A stretch of DNA of 64,000 nucleotides, taken from positions 1,798,001 to 1,862,000 of the forward strand of contig CAWDDH010000003.1 in NCBI GenBank assembly GCA_963801105.1. The letters run 5' to 3'. Made by a program: the position numbers and the translations under genes. Of the stretch, positions 44,367 through 54,401 are shown piece by piece; the first letter of the stretch is position 1, and every line of letters begins with the position of its first letter. Source of the stretch: JAENVU01 sp963801105 (GTDB lineage: Bacteria; Actinomycetota; Acidimicrobiia; IMCC26256; JAENVU01). Below the pieces are notes generated by a model. The model saw only the letters and a list, made by a program, of their open reading frames with translations. It was not told the origin of the DNA and searched no databases.

Positions 44367-46775
44367 GTGATCAACCATCCAGGGTTCCGCGTGGAGCCGT
44401 GGTGTCTTCGTGCGGTCGGGCTGGACCTCGGGGTGCTGGCCCAGGCGGAGTCGCTCTTCTCGCTGGCCAACGGGCACATCGGCTGGCGCGGGAACCTCGA
44501 CGAGGGTGACCCGCACGGGCTCCCGGGCTCGTACCTGAACGGCGTGTACGAGCTGCGCCCGCTGCCCTACGCCGAGGCCGGGTACGGGTATCCGCAGTCC
44601 GGGCAGTCCCGGATCAACGTGACCAACGGCAAGGTCATCCGGCTCCTGGTCGACGACGAGCCCTTCGACGTTCGCTACGGGGAGCTGCGCGCGCACGAGC
44701 AGTGCCTCGACTTCCGGGCGGGCGTGCTCCGGCGCACCGTCGAGTGGGTGTCGCCGGCCGGCCGGGGAGTGCGGGTGTCATCGACCCGGCTCGTGTCGCT
44801 CGCACAGCGGTCGATCGCGGCGATCCGCTACGAGGTCGAGCCGCTCGACGGTCCGGTGCGGCTCGTGGCGCAGTCCGAGCTCGTCGCCAACGAGCCACTC
44901 CCGGCGGCCGGCGGCGATCCTCGCGTCGAGGCGGCGCTCGAGGCTCCGCTGGTCGGTGAGACGCACGCGGCCGGGGGTACCGGTGCCGGGTTGGTGCACT
45001 CGACCCGCCAGAGCGGACTGCGTATCGCCGCGGTGATGGATCACGTCGTGGAAGGTCCCGACTCGACCGATGTGCAGGCGGAGAGCGTCCCGGACCTGGG
45101 CCGGCTCACGGTGACCGCGGTGCTCGAGCCGGGCCGACGGCTCCAGCTGGTGAAGTTCGTCGCGTACGGGTGGTCGGCGTCCCGGTCGCTACCGGCCGTC
45201 CGCGATCAGGCCGACGCCGCGCTGGCCGGTGCGCGCGACCAGGGTTGGGACGGGCTGCTCGCCGAGCAGCGTGGGTATCTCGACGCGTTCTGGGAGCGGG
45301 CGGATGTCGAGGTGGACGGCGATGCCGAGATCCAGCAGGCGGTGCGGTTCTCGCTCTTCCACGTGCTCCAGGCCGGCGCCCGGTCCGAGGGCAGCGCGAT
45401 CGCGGCCAAGGGTCTGACCGGACCGGGCTACGACGGTCATTGCTTCTGGGACACCGAGGCGTTCGTGCTGCCGATGTTGACCTACGTCGCGCCCGAGACG
45501 GTCGCGAACGCCTTGCGCTGGCGCCATTCCACGGTGGAGATGGCTACCGAGCGGGCCGAGCAGCTCGGCCTCCGCGGCGCCGCGTTCCCCTGGCGGACCA
45601 TCCACGGCGAGGAGTGCTCCGGCTACTGGCCCGCCGGCACGGCCGCGTTCCATGTCAACGCCGACATCGCGGATGCCGTGATCCGCTACGTCGAGGCCAC
45701 CGGCGACGACGGCTTCGAGCACACCGTCGGCCTCGAGCTGCTGGTCGCGACCGCCCGCCTGTGGTGCTCCCTGGGCCATCACGACGCCCGAGGGTCGTTC
45801 CGCATCGACGGCGTCACCGGGCCCGACGAGTACAGCGCCATCGCCGACAACAACGTCTACACGAACCTGATGGCCCAACGGAACCTGCGCGCGGCGGCCG
45901 CGGTCGCGAGCCGATATCCGGACCGGGCCGGCGAGCTCGGTGTCGACGACGAGGAGAAGGCCCGCTGGCGCGACGCCGCCGCGAGGATGGCGGTCCCGTA
46001 CGACGCCGCGCTCGGTGTGCACCCGCAGGCGGAGGGCTTCACGGATCACCAGGTATGGGACTTCGCCGGCACCAGCAGCTCGCAGTACCCGCTCATGCTG
46101 CACTTCCCTTACTTCGACCTGTACCGCAAGCAGGTCGTCAAGCAGGCCGACCTCGTCCTGGCGATGCACCACCGTGGTGACGCGTTCACCGCCGAGCAGA
46201 AGTCCGCGAACTTCGGCTACTACGAGCGGATCACCGTCCGGGACTCCTCGCTGTCCGCCTGCACCCAGGCCGTGATCGCCGCGGAGGTCGGCCATCTCGA
46301 CCGCGCGTTCGACTACATCGCGGAGGCGGCGCTCATGGACCTCGACGACCTCGAGCACAACACCCGCGACGGTCTGCACACGGCCGCCCTGGCCGGAACG
46401 TGGATTTCGCTGGTGTCGGGCCTGGCGGGCATGCGGGACCACGACGGTCAGCTGAGCTTCGCGCCCCGGCTGCCTTCCGACCTCTCCCGGCTCGTGCTCA
46501 AGGTCTCGCTCCGGAACCGACGCCTTTCCGTCGACGTCGGGCCGGGGACCGCCACATACACGGTGCTCGTCGGTGAGTCACTCGACGTCACCCACCACGG
46601 GACGTCGATCACGGTGCCGTCCGCGCACCCCGTGACGGTCCCGATCCCCCCGCCGCCCGCGCCGATCCCGACGCCGACCCAGCCGCCCGGACGCGAGTCG
46701 GTCCGGCCGTCGCGGAGGGCCCCTGCCCGTACCGAGCCCGGCGTCGCGGGTGGGGAGTCGCACGATCGGCCCTGA
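44367..46775 (+). CDS. glycoside hydrolase family 65 (maltose/trehalose/kojibiose phosphorylase type)
   Basis: 802 residues, the usual GH65 size. N-terminal beta-sandwich (FSLANGHIGWRGNLDEG), then an (alpha/alpha)6 barrel with AKGLTGPGYDGHCFWDTE, FPWRTIHGEECSGYWPAG, and GVTGPDEYSAIADNN, in which Glu 488 is the catalytic acid position. It cleaves an alpha-disaccharide with phosphate to give a beta-sugar phosphate. The specific sugar is uncertain, and the last 65 residues are a Pro-rich tail. GTG 44367. Confidence 0.88.
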   Translation: MINHPGFRVEPWCLRAVGLDLGVLAQAESLFSLANGHIGWRGNLDEGDPHGLPGSYLNGVYELRPLPYAEAGYGYPQSGQSRINVTNGKVIRLLVDDEPFDVRYGELRAHEQCLDFRAGVLRRTVEWVSPAGRGVRVSSTRLVSLAQRSIAAIRYEVEPLDGPVRLVAQSELVANEPLPAAGGDPRVEAALEAPLVGETHAAGGTGAGLVHSTRQSGLRIAAVMDHVVEGPDSTDVQAESVPDLGRLTVTAVLEPGRRLQLVKFVAYGWSASRSLPAVRDQADAALAGARDQGWDGLLAEQRGYLDAFWERADVEVDGDAEIQQAVRFSLFHVLQAGARSEGSAIAAKGLTGPGYDGHCFWDTEAFVLPMLTYVAPETVANALRWRHSTVEMATERAEQLGLRGAAFPWRTIHGEECSGYWPAGTAAFHVNADIADAVIRYVEATGDDGFEHTVGLELLVATARLWCSLGHHDARGSFRIDGVTGPDEYSAIADNNVYTNLMAQRNLRAAAAVASRYPDRAGELGVDDEEKARWRDAAARMAVPYDAALGVHPQAEGFTDHQVWDFAGTSSSQYPLMLHFPYFDLYRKQVVKQADLVLAMHHRGDAFTAEQKSANFGYYERITVRDSSLSACTQAVIAAEVGHLDRAFDYIAEAALMDLDDLEHNTRDGLHTAALAGTWISLVSGLAGMRDHDGQLSFAPRLPSDLSRLVLKVSLRNRRLSVDVGPGTATYTVLVGESLDVTHHGTSITVPSAHPVTVPIPPPPAPIPTPTQPPGRESVRPSRRAPARTEPGVAGGESHDRP

Positions 46776-46936
46776 GCGGGCTTCGAGGGTGAGCACCGGC
46801 GTCGCAACGATGCGGCACATGGACGCGGTGCGCGCGGCGTCCGGCTCCGGCTCCGGGGGCCGTGGGCTCGGGGGTCCCCCCGGTTCCGGGCCGTTCGTCC
46901 CTGGCCGTCGGGCCCCGGAGATGGTTGGGTCGCGCG

Positions 46937-49300
46937 ATGCCCCACACCGCCGTCCCCACCGTCTCCGGCCGCTCGGACGCCCGCGCGTCGGGTGTTCGTT
47001 GGTTCCGCGAGCTCGGCCGCGGGGATGTGGACGTGGCGGGCGGGAAGGGCGCCAACCTCGGTGAGCTGACGCGCGCGGGGCTTCCGGTGCCTCCCGGGTT
47101 CGTGGTGACCGCCGACGCCTATCTCCGGGCCGCGGACTCCGCAGGCGTACGCGACGAGCTCCGCCGCCTCGGTGAAGAGCTCGATACGGAGGACCTGCCT
47201 GCGCTCGAGGCCGCGGCCGCTCGTGGGCGGGCGTTGGTCCAGTCCATCGAGATTCCCGATGCGCTGCGGACCGAGCTGCTCGCCGCGTATCACGAGCTGG
47301 GACCGGACACCCGGGTGGCGGTCCGCTCGTCGGCCACGACGGAGGACACGGCGTCGGCCTCCTTCGCCGGCATGAACGAGACGTTCACGAACGTGCTCGG
47401 CGACGACGAGCTGACGCTGCGAGTCGTGGACTGCTGGGCGTCGATGTTCGGCGCGCGGGTGCTCGCCTATCGCGCGCGGCAGGGTGTCCGGGACGAGCCT
47501 GCGATCGCGGTCGTCGTGCAGCGAATGGTCGATGCCGATCGCTCGGGGGTGATGTTCTGCGTCGACCCGGCGACGGGCGACCGGACGCGCGTCGTGATCG
47601 AGGCCGCCCGCGGTCTGGGCGAGGTCGTGGTGGGCGGCCTCGTCGAACCCGACACCTACACGGTGGCCAAGGACGGTCCCCGCCTGCTCGACGCGCACAT
47701 CGGGCACCAGACGCTCATGATCGATCGGGGCCCGGACGGGCACGACCGACGGAGCGAGGTGAGCGCGGAGATGGCGGCGACTCGGGTCCTGACCGACGCC
47801 GAGGTGGTCGATCTCGCGCGCCTCGCGGCGCGCGTCGAGGAGCACTACGGGGAGCCGCAGGACACCGAATGGGCCATCGAGGACGGCACGACGTTCCTGG
47901 TGCAGTCCCGGCCGATCACCACCCTGCTCCCGCCGGGCCCGTCCCAGACGACGGAGGCGGCGGGCCCGACGGTCCGCGCCGAGCCGCTCGTGAGCGGCCT
48001 GGCCGCGGCCCCGGGGATCGTCGCCGGGCGCGTCCGGGTCCTGCGGAGCGCGGACGAAGGGGCGACCCTGGAGGCCGGCGAGATCCTGGTGGCGCCCATG
48101 ACCTCGCCGGACTGGGTCCCCACGATGCGTCGGGCCGCCGCGTTGGTGACGGACCGGGGCGGCGTCACGTGTCATGCCGCGATCGCGAGCCGTGAGATGC
48201 GTGTCCCGTGTGTCGTCGGGACACGCCGGGGAACCGAGGTGCTGCGCGACGGGGAGCTCGTCACCGTCGACGGCGCCGCAGGTGCGGTATTCGCCGGTGA
48301 CGTGACGGTCGACCTCCGTGCCCCGGCGCCGGCGACCGTGTCGGCCCCCGGCGCGGCGCCCACGCAGGCCGGCGCGCCGGAGGCGCTCGGGACCCGGGTG
48401 TACGCGAACCTGGCCATCGCAGATCACGCGGAAGAGGTCGCGGCCATGGCCGTCGACGGCGTCGGACTGCTCAGGGCGGAGTTCATGATCGCCGACGCGC
48501 TCGATGGTGAGCACCCGCGCAGCCTCATGGCGCGAGGGGCGAGCAGCGAGTTCCTGGAACGGATGTCGGCGTCGTTGCTCCGGATCACCAGGGCCTTCGC
48601 GCCGCGACCGGTCGTGTATCGCACGATCGACTTCAAGTCGAACGAGTTCCGCCATCTCCGCGGCGGTGAGCAGTACGAGCCGGTCGAGGACAACCCGATG
48701 ATCGGCTACCGGGGCTGCTACCGCTACGTCCGCGAGCCGGATCTCTTCGAGCTCGAGCTCGAGCTCCTCGCCCGGGTGCGCGACGAGACGCCGAACCTGC
48801 ACCTCATGATCCCGTTCGTGCGGACCCGGTGGGAGCTCGAAGCCTGCCTCGAGCTCGTCGACGCGAGCCCGTTGGGGCGCCAGCGCGGTCTGCACCGGTG
48901 GGTCATGGCCGAGGTTCCCTCGGTCGTCTACCGGATCCCCGAGTACGCCGCGCTCGGCATCGACGGTGTGTCGATCGGCTCGAACGACCTGACCCAGCTC
49001 ATGCTGGGAGTCGATCGCGATTCGGAGATCTGCGCGGAGCTCTTCGACGAGTCGGACGCGGCAGTGCTCGACGCGATCCGGAACATCGTCACCGCCGCGC
49101 ACGCGGCCGGGATGACCTCGTCGCTGTGCGGGCAGGCGCCCTCGACGAAGCCGGAGTTCGCCGAACATCTCGTGCGGTACGGGATCACTTCGATCTCGGT
49201 GAATCCGGACGCGGTCGACCGGGCCCGGTCGGTGATCGGCGCGGCCGAGCGCCGCCTGGTCCTGGAGGCGGCCCGCCGGACCGATCGCTACGACGACTGA
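46937..49300 (+). CDS. ppsA: phosphoenolpyruvate synthase (PpsA-like)
   Basis: 787 residues. N-terminal PEP/ATP-binding domain (GGKGANLGELTRAGLPVPPGF, VAVRSSATTEDTASASFAG), swivelling domain with phospho-His 413 in GGVTCHAAIASRE, and C-terminal barrel with LLRAEFMI, NPMIGYRG, SNDLTQLMLGVDRD and SLCGQAPS. Makes PEP from pyruvate and ATP for gluconeogenesis. Start ATG 46937 is preferred to the GC-rich upstream extension. It fits growth on lipids or organic acids. Confidence 0.92.
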   Translation: MPHTAVPTVSGRSDARASGVRWFRELGRGDVDVAGGKGANLGELTRAGLPVPPGFVVTADAYLRAADSAGVRDELRRLGEELDTEDLPALEAAAARGRALVQSIEIPDALRTELLAAYHELGPDTRVAVRSSATTEDTASASFAGMNETFTNVLGDDELTLRVVDCWASMFGARVLAYRARQGVRDEPAIAVVVQRMVDADRSGVMFCVDPATGDRTRVVIEAARGLGEVVVGGLVEPDTYTVAKDGPRLLDAHIGHQTLMIDRGPDGHDRRSEVSAEMAATRVLTDAEVVDLARLAARVEEHYGEPQDTEWAIEDGTTFLVQSRPITTLLPPGPSQTTEAAGPTVRAEPLVSGLAAAPGIVAGRVRVLRSADEGATLEAGEILVAPMTSPDWVPTMRRAAALVTDRGGVTCHAAIASREMRVPCVVGTRRGTEVLRDGELVTVDGAAGAVFAGDVTVDLRAPAPATVSAPGAAPTQAGAPEALGTRVYANLAIADHAEEVAAMAVDGVGLLRAEFMIADALDGEHPRSLMARGASSEFLERMSASLLRITRAFAPRPVVYRTIDFKSNEFRHLRGGEQYEPVEDNPMIGYRGCYRYVREPDLFELELELLARVRDETPNLHLMIPFVRTRWELEACLELVDASPLGRQRGLHRWVMAEVPSVVYRIPEYAALGIDGVSIGSNDLTQLMLGVDRDSEICAELFDESDAAVLDAIRNIVTAAHAAGMTSSLCGQAPSTKPEFAEHLVRYGITSISVNPDAVDRARSVIGAAERRLVLEAARRTDRYDD

Positions 49301-49359
49301 CGAGCTGGCCGTCCCTCGAGGGCGTGCCGCGCGGCCGGGTCGGCGCTAGGTTCTGCGAG

Positions 49360-50088
49360 ATGCTTCCGCGCGCACGACCGTGGCGGGTCATGGCCGGCAC
49401 GCTGCTCGTGGCCGTCCTTGCCGGTTGCAGCCGCGATCTCGGTGAGAAGCGGGGCGCGACGACCCAGAGCAGCCAGATGGGCGACCTCTGGCGGGTCAGC
49501 ATGTGGATCGCGATCGGCATCGGCGCCCTCGTCATCTCCCTCATCATCTGGTGCGTGCTGCGGTACCGCGGTCGCGGTCGGGAGGGGATCCCGAGCCAGC
49601 GTCAGTACAACGTCCCGCTCGAGATCACCTACACCGCGATCCCGATCCTGATCGTGCTCGGGCTGTTCGTCGCCTCGTGGTCGGTCCAGAACCGGGTCGA
49701 CGCGCTGAGCTCGCATCCGTACGCGACCATCGACGTCCGCGGATTCCAGTGGCAGTGGCAGTTCCACTACCGCGGCGAAGACATCACGATCACGGGGCTG
49801 CCCGACCGCGCGCCCGTCATGGTCGTGCCGGTCCATCGCACGATCCGCTTCGTGCTCACCTCACGCGACGTGATCCACTCGTTCTACGTGCCGCAGTTCC
49901 TCTTCAAGCGCGACGTCGTCCCCGGGCTGAAGAACCAGTTCGAGATCACCGTGGACCGGACCGGGCTGTTCAAGGGGTATTGCGCGGAGTTCTGCGGCCT
50001 CGACCACTCCCGGATGACCTTCTCGGTGCGCGCCGTCTCCGACTCGGCGTACCGGCGCTGGGTCTCGAGCCAGAAAGGCCGCGGATGA
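49360..50088 (+). CDS. ctaC: cytochrome c oxidase subunit II (CtaC)
   Basis: 242 residues. Signal with lipobox VLAGC (lipoprotein), two helices (SMWIAIGIGALVISLIIW, ITYTAIPILIVLGLF), then the cupredoxin with the Cu-A site YCAEFCGLDHSRM (two Cys, His, Met) and FQWQWQF. Takes electrons from the bcc complex. ATG 49360; a second ATG at 49390 is possible. Overlaps ctaD by four bases. Confidence 0.93.
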   Translation: MLPRARPWRVMAGTLLVAVLAGCSRDLGEKRGATTQSSQMGDLWRVSMWIAIGIGALVISLIIWCVLRYRGRGREGIPSQRQYNVPLEITYTAIPILIVLGLFVASWSVQNRVDALSSHPYATIDVRGFQWQWQFHYRGEDITITGLPDRAPVMVVPVHRTIRFVLTSRDVIHSFYVPQFLFKRDVVPGLKNQFEITVDRTGLFKGYCAEFCGLDHSRMTFSVRAVSDSAYRRWVSSQKGRG

Positions 50089-51746
50089 CCGTCACGCTCG
50101 ACCGACCCGACGCCGAGGACGTCCCCGAACCGGCCGCGGCGACCGGGCTCCTCCGCTGGATCACGACGACGGACCACAAGCAGATCGGCCTCAGCTACAT
50201 CTTCACCGCGATCGTCTTCTTCTGTCTCGGTGGCGTCCTCGCGCTCGCCATCCGGACGCAGCTGGCGCAGCCGAACGAGCATCTCGTGGATCCCCAGACG
50301 TACAACGAGTTCTTCACGATGCACGGCAGCATCATGATCTACCTGTTCGCGGTCCCGCTCGCGTTCGGGCTCGCGAACTACCTGGTGCCGTTGCAGGTCG
50401 GTGCCCCCGACATGGCCTTCCCGCGCCTCAACGCGCTGGGGTACTGGCTCTACCTGTTCGGTGGGCTCACGATGATCTCGGGATTCCTGACCGCGAGCGG
50501 TGCCGCGAGCTTCGGATGGTTCGCGTACGCGCCGCTCTCGGGCGCCGTCTACTCGCCCGGTGTCGGACCCGACCTCTGGATCATCGGCGTGCTCGTGACG
50601 AGCACGGCCGGGGTCCTGACCGCGGTGAACCTCGTGACGACAGTCTTCATGCTGCGCGCCCCGGGCATGACGATGTTCCGCATGCCGATCTACACGTGGA
50701 ACATGCTCGTGACGAGCATGTTGGTGCTGCTCACCTTCCCGGTGCTCACCGCCGCGCTGGTGATGCTCTTCTCGGATCGGCACCTCGGCACCCACGTGTT
50801 CGACGCGACCAAGGACGGCACCCCGATCCTCTGGCAGCACATGTTCTGGTTCTTCGGGCACCCGGAGGTCTACATCATCGCCTTGCCGTTCTTCGGCGTG
50901 GTGACCGAGGTGTTCGCGGTGTTCTCGCGCCGACCGGTGTTCGGGTACAAGACGCTCGTGTTCGCCACCCTCGCGATCGGCGGTCTGTCGTTCGGCGTCT
51001 GGGCGCACCACATGTTCGCGACGGGTGCGGTCGCGTTGTCCTTCTTCAGCCTCATGAGCCTCCTCATCGCCGTGCCGACGGGGATCAAGTTCTTCACGTG
51101 GATCGGGACGATGTGGCGTGGGCACATCACGCTGGACACCCCAATGCTCTTCGCGATCGGGATGTTGCTCGTCTTCCTGCTCGGAGGGCTGAGCGGCGTC
51201 CTGCAGGCGATGGCGCCCGTGGACTTCAACCTGACCGACACGTACTTCGTCGTCGCCCATCTGCACTACGTGATCATGGGGATCGTGATGGGAGCCTTCG
51301 CCGGCATCTACTACTGGTTCCCGAAGATGACCGGGAAGCGGCTGAGCGAGGCGTGGGGCAAGGTGCACTTCGTCGCGTTCTTCGTCGGCATCAACGTCAC
51401 GTTCTTCGTCCAGCACCAACTCGGCCTCGACGGGATGCCGCGCCGCGTCGCGAGCTACACCACCAAGGACGGGTGGGGCACGCTCAACCTGATCTCGACC
51501 ATCGGCTCCTACATCCTCGCCGTCGGGGTCCTGGCCTTCGTCTGGAACCTCTTCCGGAGCCTGCGGCACGGCGCACCGGCGGGCGACGATCCGTGGGGCG
51601 GGCAGACGCTCGAGTGGGCCACCACGTCGCCGCCGCCCGAGCACAACTTCGACACGCTCCCGCCCATCCGCTCCGAGCGCCCGGTCTGGGACCTCCACCA
51701 TCCGGCCGTGGAGACGGGCGCGGCGACCGCGGATTCGCAGCCGTGA
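50085..51746 (+). CDS. ctaD: cytochrome c oxidase subunit I (CtaD)
   Basis: 553 residues, 12 helices. Haem a, haem a3 and CuB ligands are in FTMHGSIMIYLF, WFFGHPEVY (His-Tyr pair), GVWAHHMFATG and VAHLHYVIMG; the K- and D-channel-type residues also seem present. The oxygen-reducing, proton-pumping core of the aa3 oxidase. ATG 50085 overlaps the ctaC stop. Confidence 0.95.
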   Translation: MTVTLDRPDAEDVPEPAAATGLLRWITTTDHKQIGLSYIFTAIVFFCLGGVLALAIRTQLAQPNEHLVDPQTYNEFFTMHGSIMIYLFAVPLAFGLANYLVPLQVGAPDMAFPRLNALGYWLYLFGGLTMISGFLTASGAASFGWFAYAPLSGAVYSPGVGPDLWIIGVLVTSTAGVLTAVNLVTTVFMLRAPGMTMFRMPIYTWNMLVTSMLVLLTFPVLTAALVMLFSDRHLGTHVFDATKDGTPILWQHMFWFFGHPEVYIIALPFFGVVTEVFAVFSRRPVFGYKTLVFATLAIGGLSFGVWAHHMFATGAVALSFFSLMSLLIAVPTGIKFFTWIGTMWRGHITLDTPMLFAIGMLLVFLLGGLSGVLQAMAPVDFNLTDTYFVVAHLHYVIMGIVMGAFAGIYYWFPKMTGKRLSEAWGKVHFVAFFVGINVTFFVQHQLGLDGMPRRVASYTTKDGWGTLNLISTIGSYILAVGVLAFVWNLFRSLRHGAPAGDDPWGGQTLEWATTSPPPEHNFDTLPPIRSERPVWDLHHPAVETGAATADSQP

Positions 51747-52147
51747 GGACCGAGGCTCGGGTCTTCCTCGGGGTGACGGCGTTCTTCGTCGTGATCGGCA
51801 TCGTGTACTGGTTCGTGTCCTACGAGGAGGCGGGTGCGGTGATGCTCGCGGCGAGCGCCGTCATGGGGCTCCTCGCCGGGACGTCGATCTGGCTGCTGTC
51901 GCGTCACGCGCCGGAACGGTCCGAGGACCGATCGGACGCGACGATCGCCGAGGGCGCAGGTCCGGTGGCCGTCTTCCCGCTGTCGTCGGTCTGGCCGTTC
52001 GCGGTCGGGCTCGGTGCCACGGTCATGGCCAGCGGGTTCGCGTTCGGCGGGTGGCTCGTCGTGATCGGCGCGGGACTCTTCGCGCTGGCGATCGCCGGGT
52101 ACGTCCGCGAGGCGAGGAACGCGGTGGTCTCGGACGAGCCGCGCTGA
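51743..52147 (+). CDS. ctaF: cytochrome c oxidase subunit IV (CtaF)
   Basis: 134 residues, four helices, with the actinobacterial CtaF layout: VFLGVTAFFVVIGIVYWFVSYEEAG, LLAGTSIWLLSRH, and FPLSSVWPFAVGLGA. Stabilises the aa3 oxidase in the bcc-aa3 supercomplex. GTG 51743 overlaps the ctaD stop. Ends two bases from the convergent qcrB. Confidence 0.85.
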   Translation: MRTEARVFLGVTAFFVVIGIVYWFVSYEEAGAVMLAASAVMGLLAGTSIWLLSRHAPERSEDRSDATIAEGAGPVAVFPLSSVWPFAVGLGATVMASGFAFGGWLVVIGAGLFALAIAGYVREARNAVVSDEPR

Positions 52148-52149
52148 CG

Positions 52150-53517
52150 TCAGTCCGCGTCGCCCTCGACGTAGGCACCGTCGGGCGTGCGCTCGAGCTG
52201 CGCGAGCGAGCCCTCCTCGTCGGGGTCGCGCGCGGCGAGCTCCCTGCACAACCGGACGGTGACCAGCGCGGCGATCACGGGAAGGGCGACGAGCAGCGTG
52301 CGGAAGGCGTACGTGACGGAGTTGACCGAGAGACCGAAGCGCGCCGCGATGACGTCGTTGCCCCCGGCGAGGAACAGCACGCCATAGAAGGTGAGCACGC
52401 CGACACCGAGCGCGGTGCGCCGGGGCCGGTCACGCGGACGGTCGAGCAGATGGTGGTCCCCGTGGTCCTTGGAGAGCCGTTCCTCGATCCAGGGCCAGAG
52501 GAACATCACCGTGAACGTGATCCCGGGGAGGAGCACGCCGGGGAAGAACGGGTTCGGGATCTCGAAGCCGGCGACCCGGATCTCCCAGGGGGGCATCAGC
52601 CGGAGGGCACCCTCGAGCCACCCGATGTACCAGTCGGGTTGCGAGCCGGCACTGACCGCGGACGCGTCGAACGGTCCGTAGAGCCAGACCGGGTTGATCT
52701 GGAACAGGCCTCCGAGCGCGGCACACACCCCGAACACGAAGAAGAAGAGGCCCATCGTCTTGGCGGCGAAGGTCGGCCAGAGCTTCGATCCGACCACGTT
52801 GGTCTCGGCGCGACCGCGCCCGGGGAACTGCGTGTGCTTCTGGCGCACGAGCATGGCGAGGTGCAGCGTCAGCAGTCCGACGATCAGCGCGGGGATGACC
52901 AGGACGTGGATGACGAACAGGCGCGGAATGATGTCGCTGCTCGGGAACTCTCCGCCGAAGACGAGGAACGCCAGCCAGGTCCCGACCAGCGGGACGGACA
53001 GCAACACCGAGTACGCGATGCGCAGCCCGGTGCCCGAGAGCAGGTCGTCGGGGAGGCTGTAGCCGGTGAAACCGTTCCCGAGTGCGAGCAGGAAGAGGCT
53101 GAGGCCCACCACCCAGTTCAGCTCGCGAGGCTTGCGGAACGCGCCGGTGAAGAAGATGCGGAGCAGGTGCACGAGGATCGCGCCGACGAACAGGAGGGCG
53201 GCCCAGTGGTGGATCTGGCGCATGAGCAGGCCGGCCCGGACGTCGAAGCTGATGTGCAAGGTCGACTGGTAGGCCGCCGACATCGAGACCCCGTCGAGCG
53301 GTGCGTAGCTGCCGTGATAGACGACCTGGCGTGAGTCGGGGACGTAGAAGAACGTGAGGTAGGCCCCGGTCATGATGAGGACGACGAGGCAGTAGAGCGC
53401 GATCTCGCCGATCATGAACGACCAGTGATCGGGGAAGACCTTGTTCAGGGCGGTCCGGGCGAACCGCGCGAGTCCGAGCCGACGGTCCAGGCCGCGGCCG
53501 GCGTCGCCGATCGCCAT
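52150..53517 (-). CDS. qcrB: cytochrome bc complex cytochrome b (QcrB)
   Basis: 455 residues, shorter than many actinobacterial QcrB (about 545), lacking part of the C-terminal extension. Haem b ligands in QIHHWAALLFVGAILVHLL and FVIHVLVIPALIVGLLTLH; quinol-site motif PDWY in GSQPDWYIGWLEG, as in other actinobacteria. Menaquinol oxidation core of the bcc complex. ATG 53517 overlaps the qcrA stop by one base. Confidence 0.92.
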   Translation of the reverse strand: MAIGDAGRGLDRRLGLARFARTALNKVFPDHWSFMIGEIALYCLVVLIMTGAYLTFFYVPDSRQVVYHGSYAPLDGVSMSAAYQSTLHISFDVRAGLLMRQIHHWAALLFVGAILVHLLRIFFTGAFRKPRELNWVVGLSLFLLALGNGFTGYSLPDDLLSGTGLRIAYSVLLSVPLVGTWLAFLVFGGEFPSSDIIPRLFVIHVLVIPALIVGLLTLHLAMLVRQKHTQFPGRGRAETNVVGSKLWPTFAAKTMGLFFFVFGVCAALGGLFQINPVWLYGPFDASAVSAGSQPDWYIGWLEGALRLMPPWEIRVAGFEIPNPFFPGVLLPGITFTVMFLWPWIEERLSKDHGDHHLLDRPRDRPRRTALGVGVLTFYGVLFLAGGNDVIAARFGLSVNSVTYAFRTLLVALPVIAALVTVRLCRELAARDPDEEGSLAQLERTPDGAYVEGDAD

Positions 53518-54401
53518 CAGCGACCCCGATTCCAGAAGCCCGGCCCGATCGGCTGGTCGAAGTCGCGCTGGGCCCGCAGGAACCCGTCGGGGTCGACCAT
53601 GAGCGGGAGCTGCGGGAGCGGGCGGGTGGCCGGGCCGAACACCGGCTCCGCGCCGTTGGGAACGTCGAAGGTCGACTGGTGGCACGGACACAGCAGGCGC
53701 TCGCGCGACTGCTGGTAGAGACCGACGGGACAGCCGGCGTGGGTGCACACCTTCGAGTACGCGACGTAACCCATCGGCGCCCACGTCTCCCGGCCCGGTC
53801 GGGTCGTCACCGAGGTCTCGGCGAGGCGGATCAGCAGCGTCTGGCTGTCCGCGGCGCCGACGTGGCCCTCGGGGAACACGGTGATCACACCGCCGACGGC
53901 AAGATCGGCGGTGTTCACCCGGTTGCCCTGGTCGTCGACCAGCGGGGACCGCTTGCGCCACTTCGTCGTGAAAAGGGTGCGACCGGGGCGAGGGCCGAGC
54001 GAGGCGATGGGGAAGAGCGCGGCGAGGCCCAGCGCGCCCCCGGCCGCCGCGAGCATGCGACCCAGGAGGCGGCGGCGGGCCAGGCCCTGCTTCGATTCGG
54101 ACGCGCCCTCGGCGTCGAGGTCGTACACCGCCTCGAAGTCCCGCGTGACCGCCTCGATGTCGTCGCTGCTCGACGCGAGCGGATGACGCTCCTCGGTGAA
54201 GGGTCCCTGGGGGAGGAGCCGGCGGGCCGCGACGACGAACGCGTAGCCGAGCCCGCCGAGCGCCAACGCGAGGCCGATCCCCTCGAGTTGGGTCTGACCC
54301 CCGGTCAGGTACACCACCGCCAGCCCGAGCGCGGCGATCGTGGTGATCCCCAGCGCGATCACGATGTGGCGGGTCGCGCGCTGCTCAGCGTCGTCGCTCA
54401 T
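53517..54401 (-). CDS. qcrA: Rieske iron-sulfur subunit (QcrA)
   Basis: 294 residues. N-terminal helices (two or three) and a C-terminal Rieske fold with CTHAGC and CPCHQS giving the 2Fe-2S ligands (two Cys, two His). The extra N-terminal helices are the actinobacterial form. Overlaps qcrC by 17 bases. Confidence 0.93.
   Translation of the reverse strand: MSDDAEQRATRHIVIALGITTIAALGLAVVYLTGGQTQLEGIGLALALGGLGYAFVVAARRLLPQGPFTEERHPLASSSDDIEAVTRDFEAVYDLDAEGASESKQGLARRRLLGRMLAAAGGALGLAALFPIASLGPRPGRTLFTTKWRKRSPLVDDQGNRVNTADLAVGGVITVFPEGHVGAADSQTLLIRLAETSVTTRPGRETWAPMGYVAYSKVCTHAGCPVGLYQQSRERLLCPCHQSTFDVPNGAEPVFGPATRPLPQLPLMVDPDGFLRAQRDFDQPIGPGFWNRGR

Noticed and set aside
46836..46880. Repeated GGCTCC units before the PEP synthase gene
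   Set aside because: Two short imperfect units in a GC-rich leader; too few to call a repeat element.
46448..49168. 906-residue open frame antisense to PEP synthase
   Set aside because: Low-complexity antisense shadow; the sense gene has all enzyme motifs.
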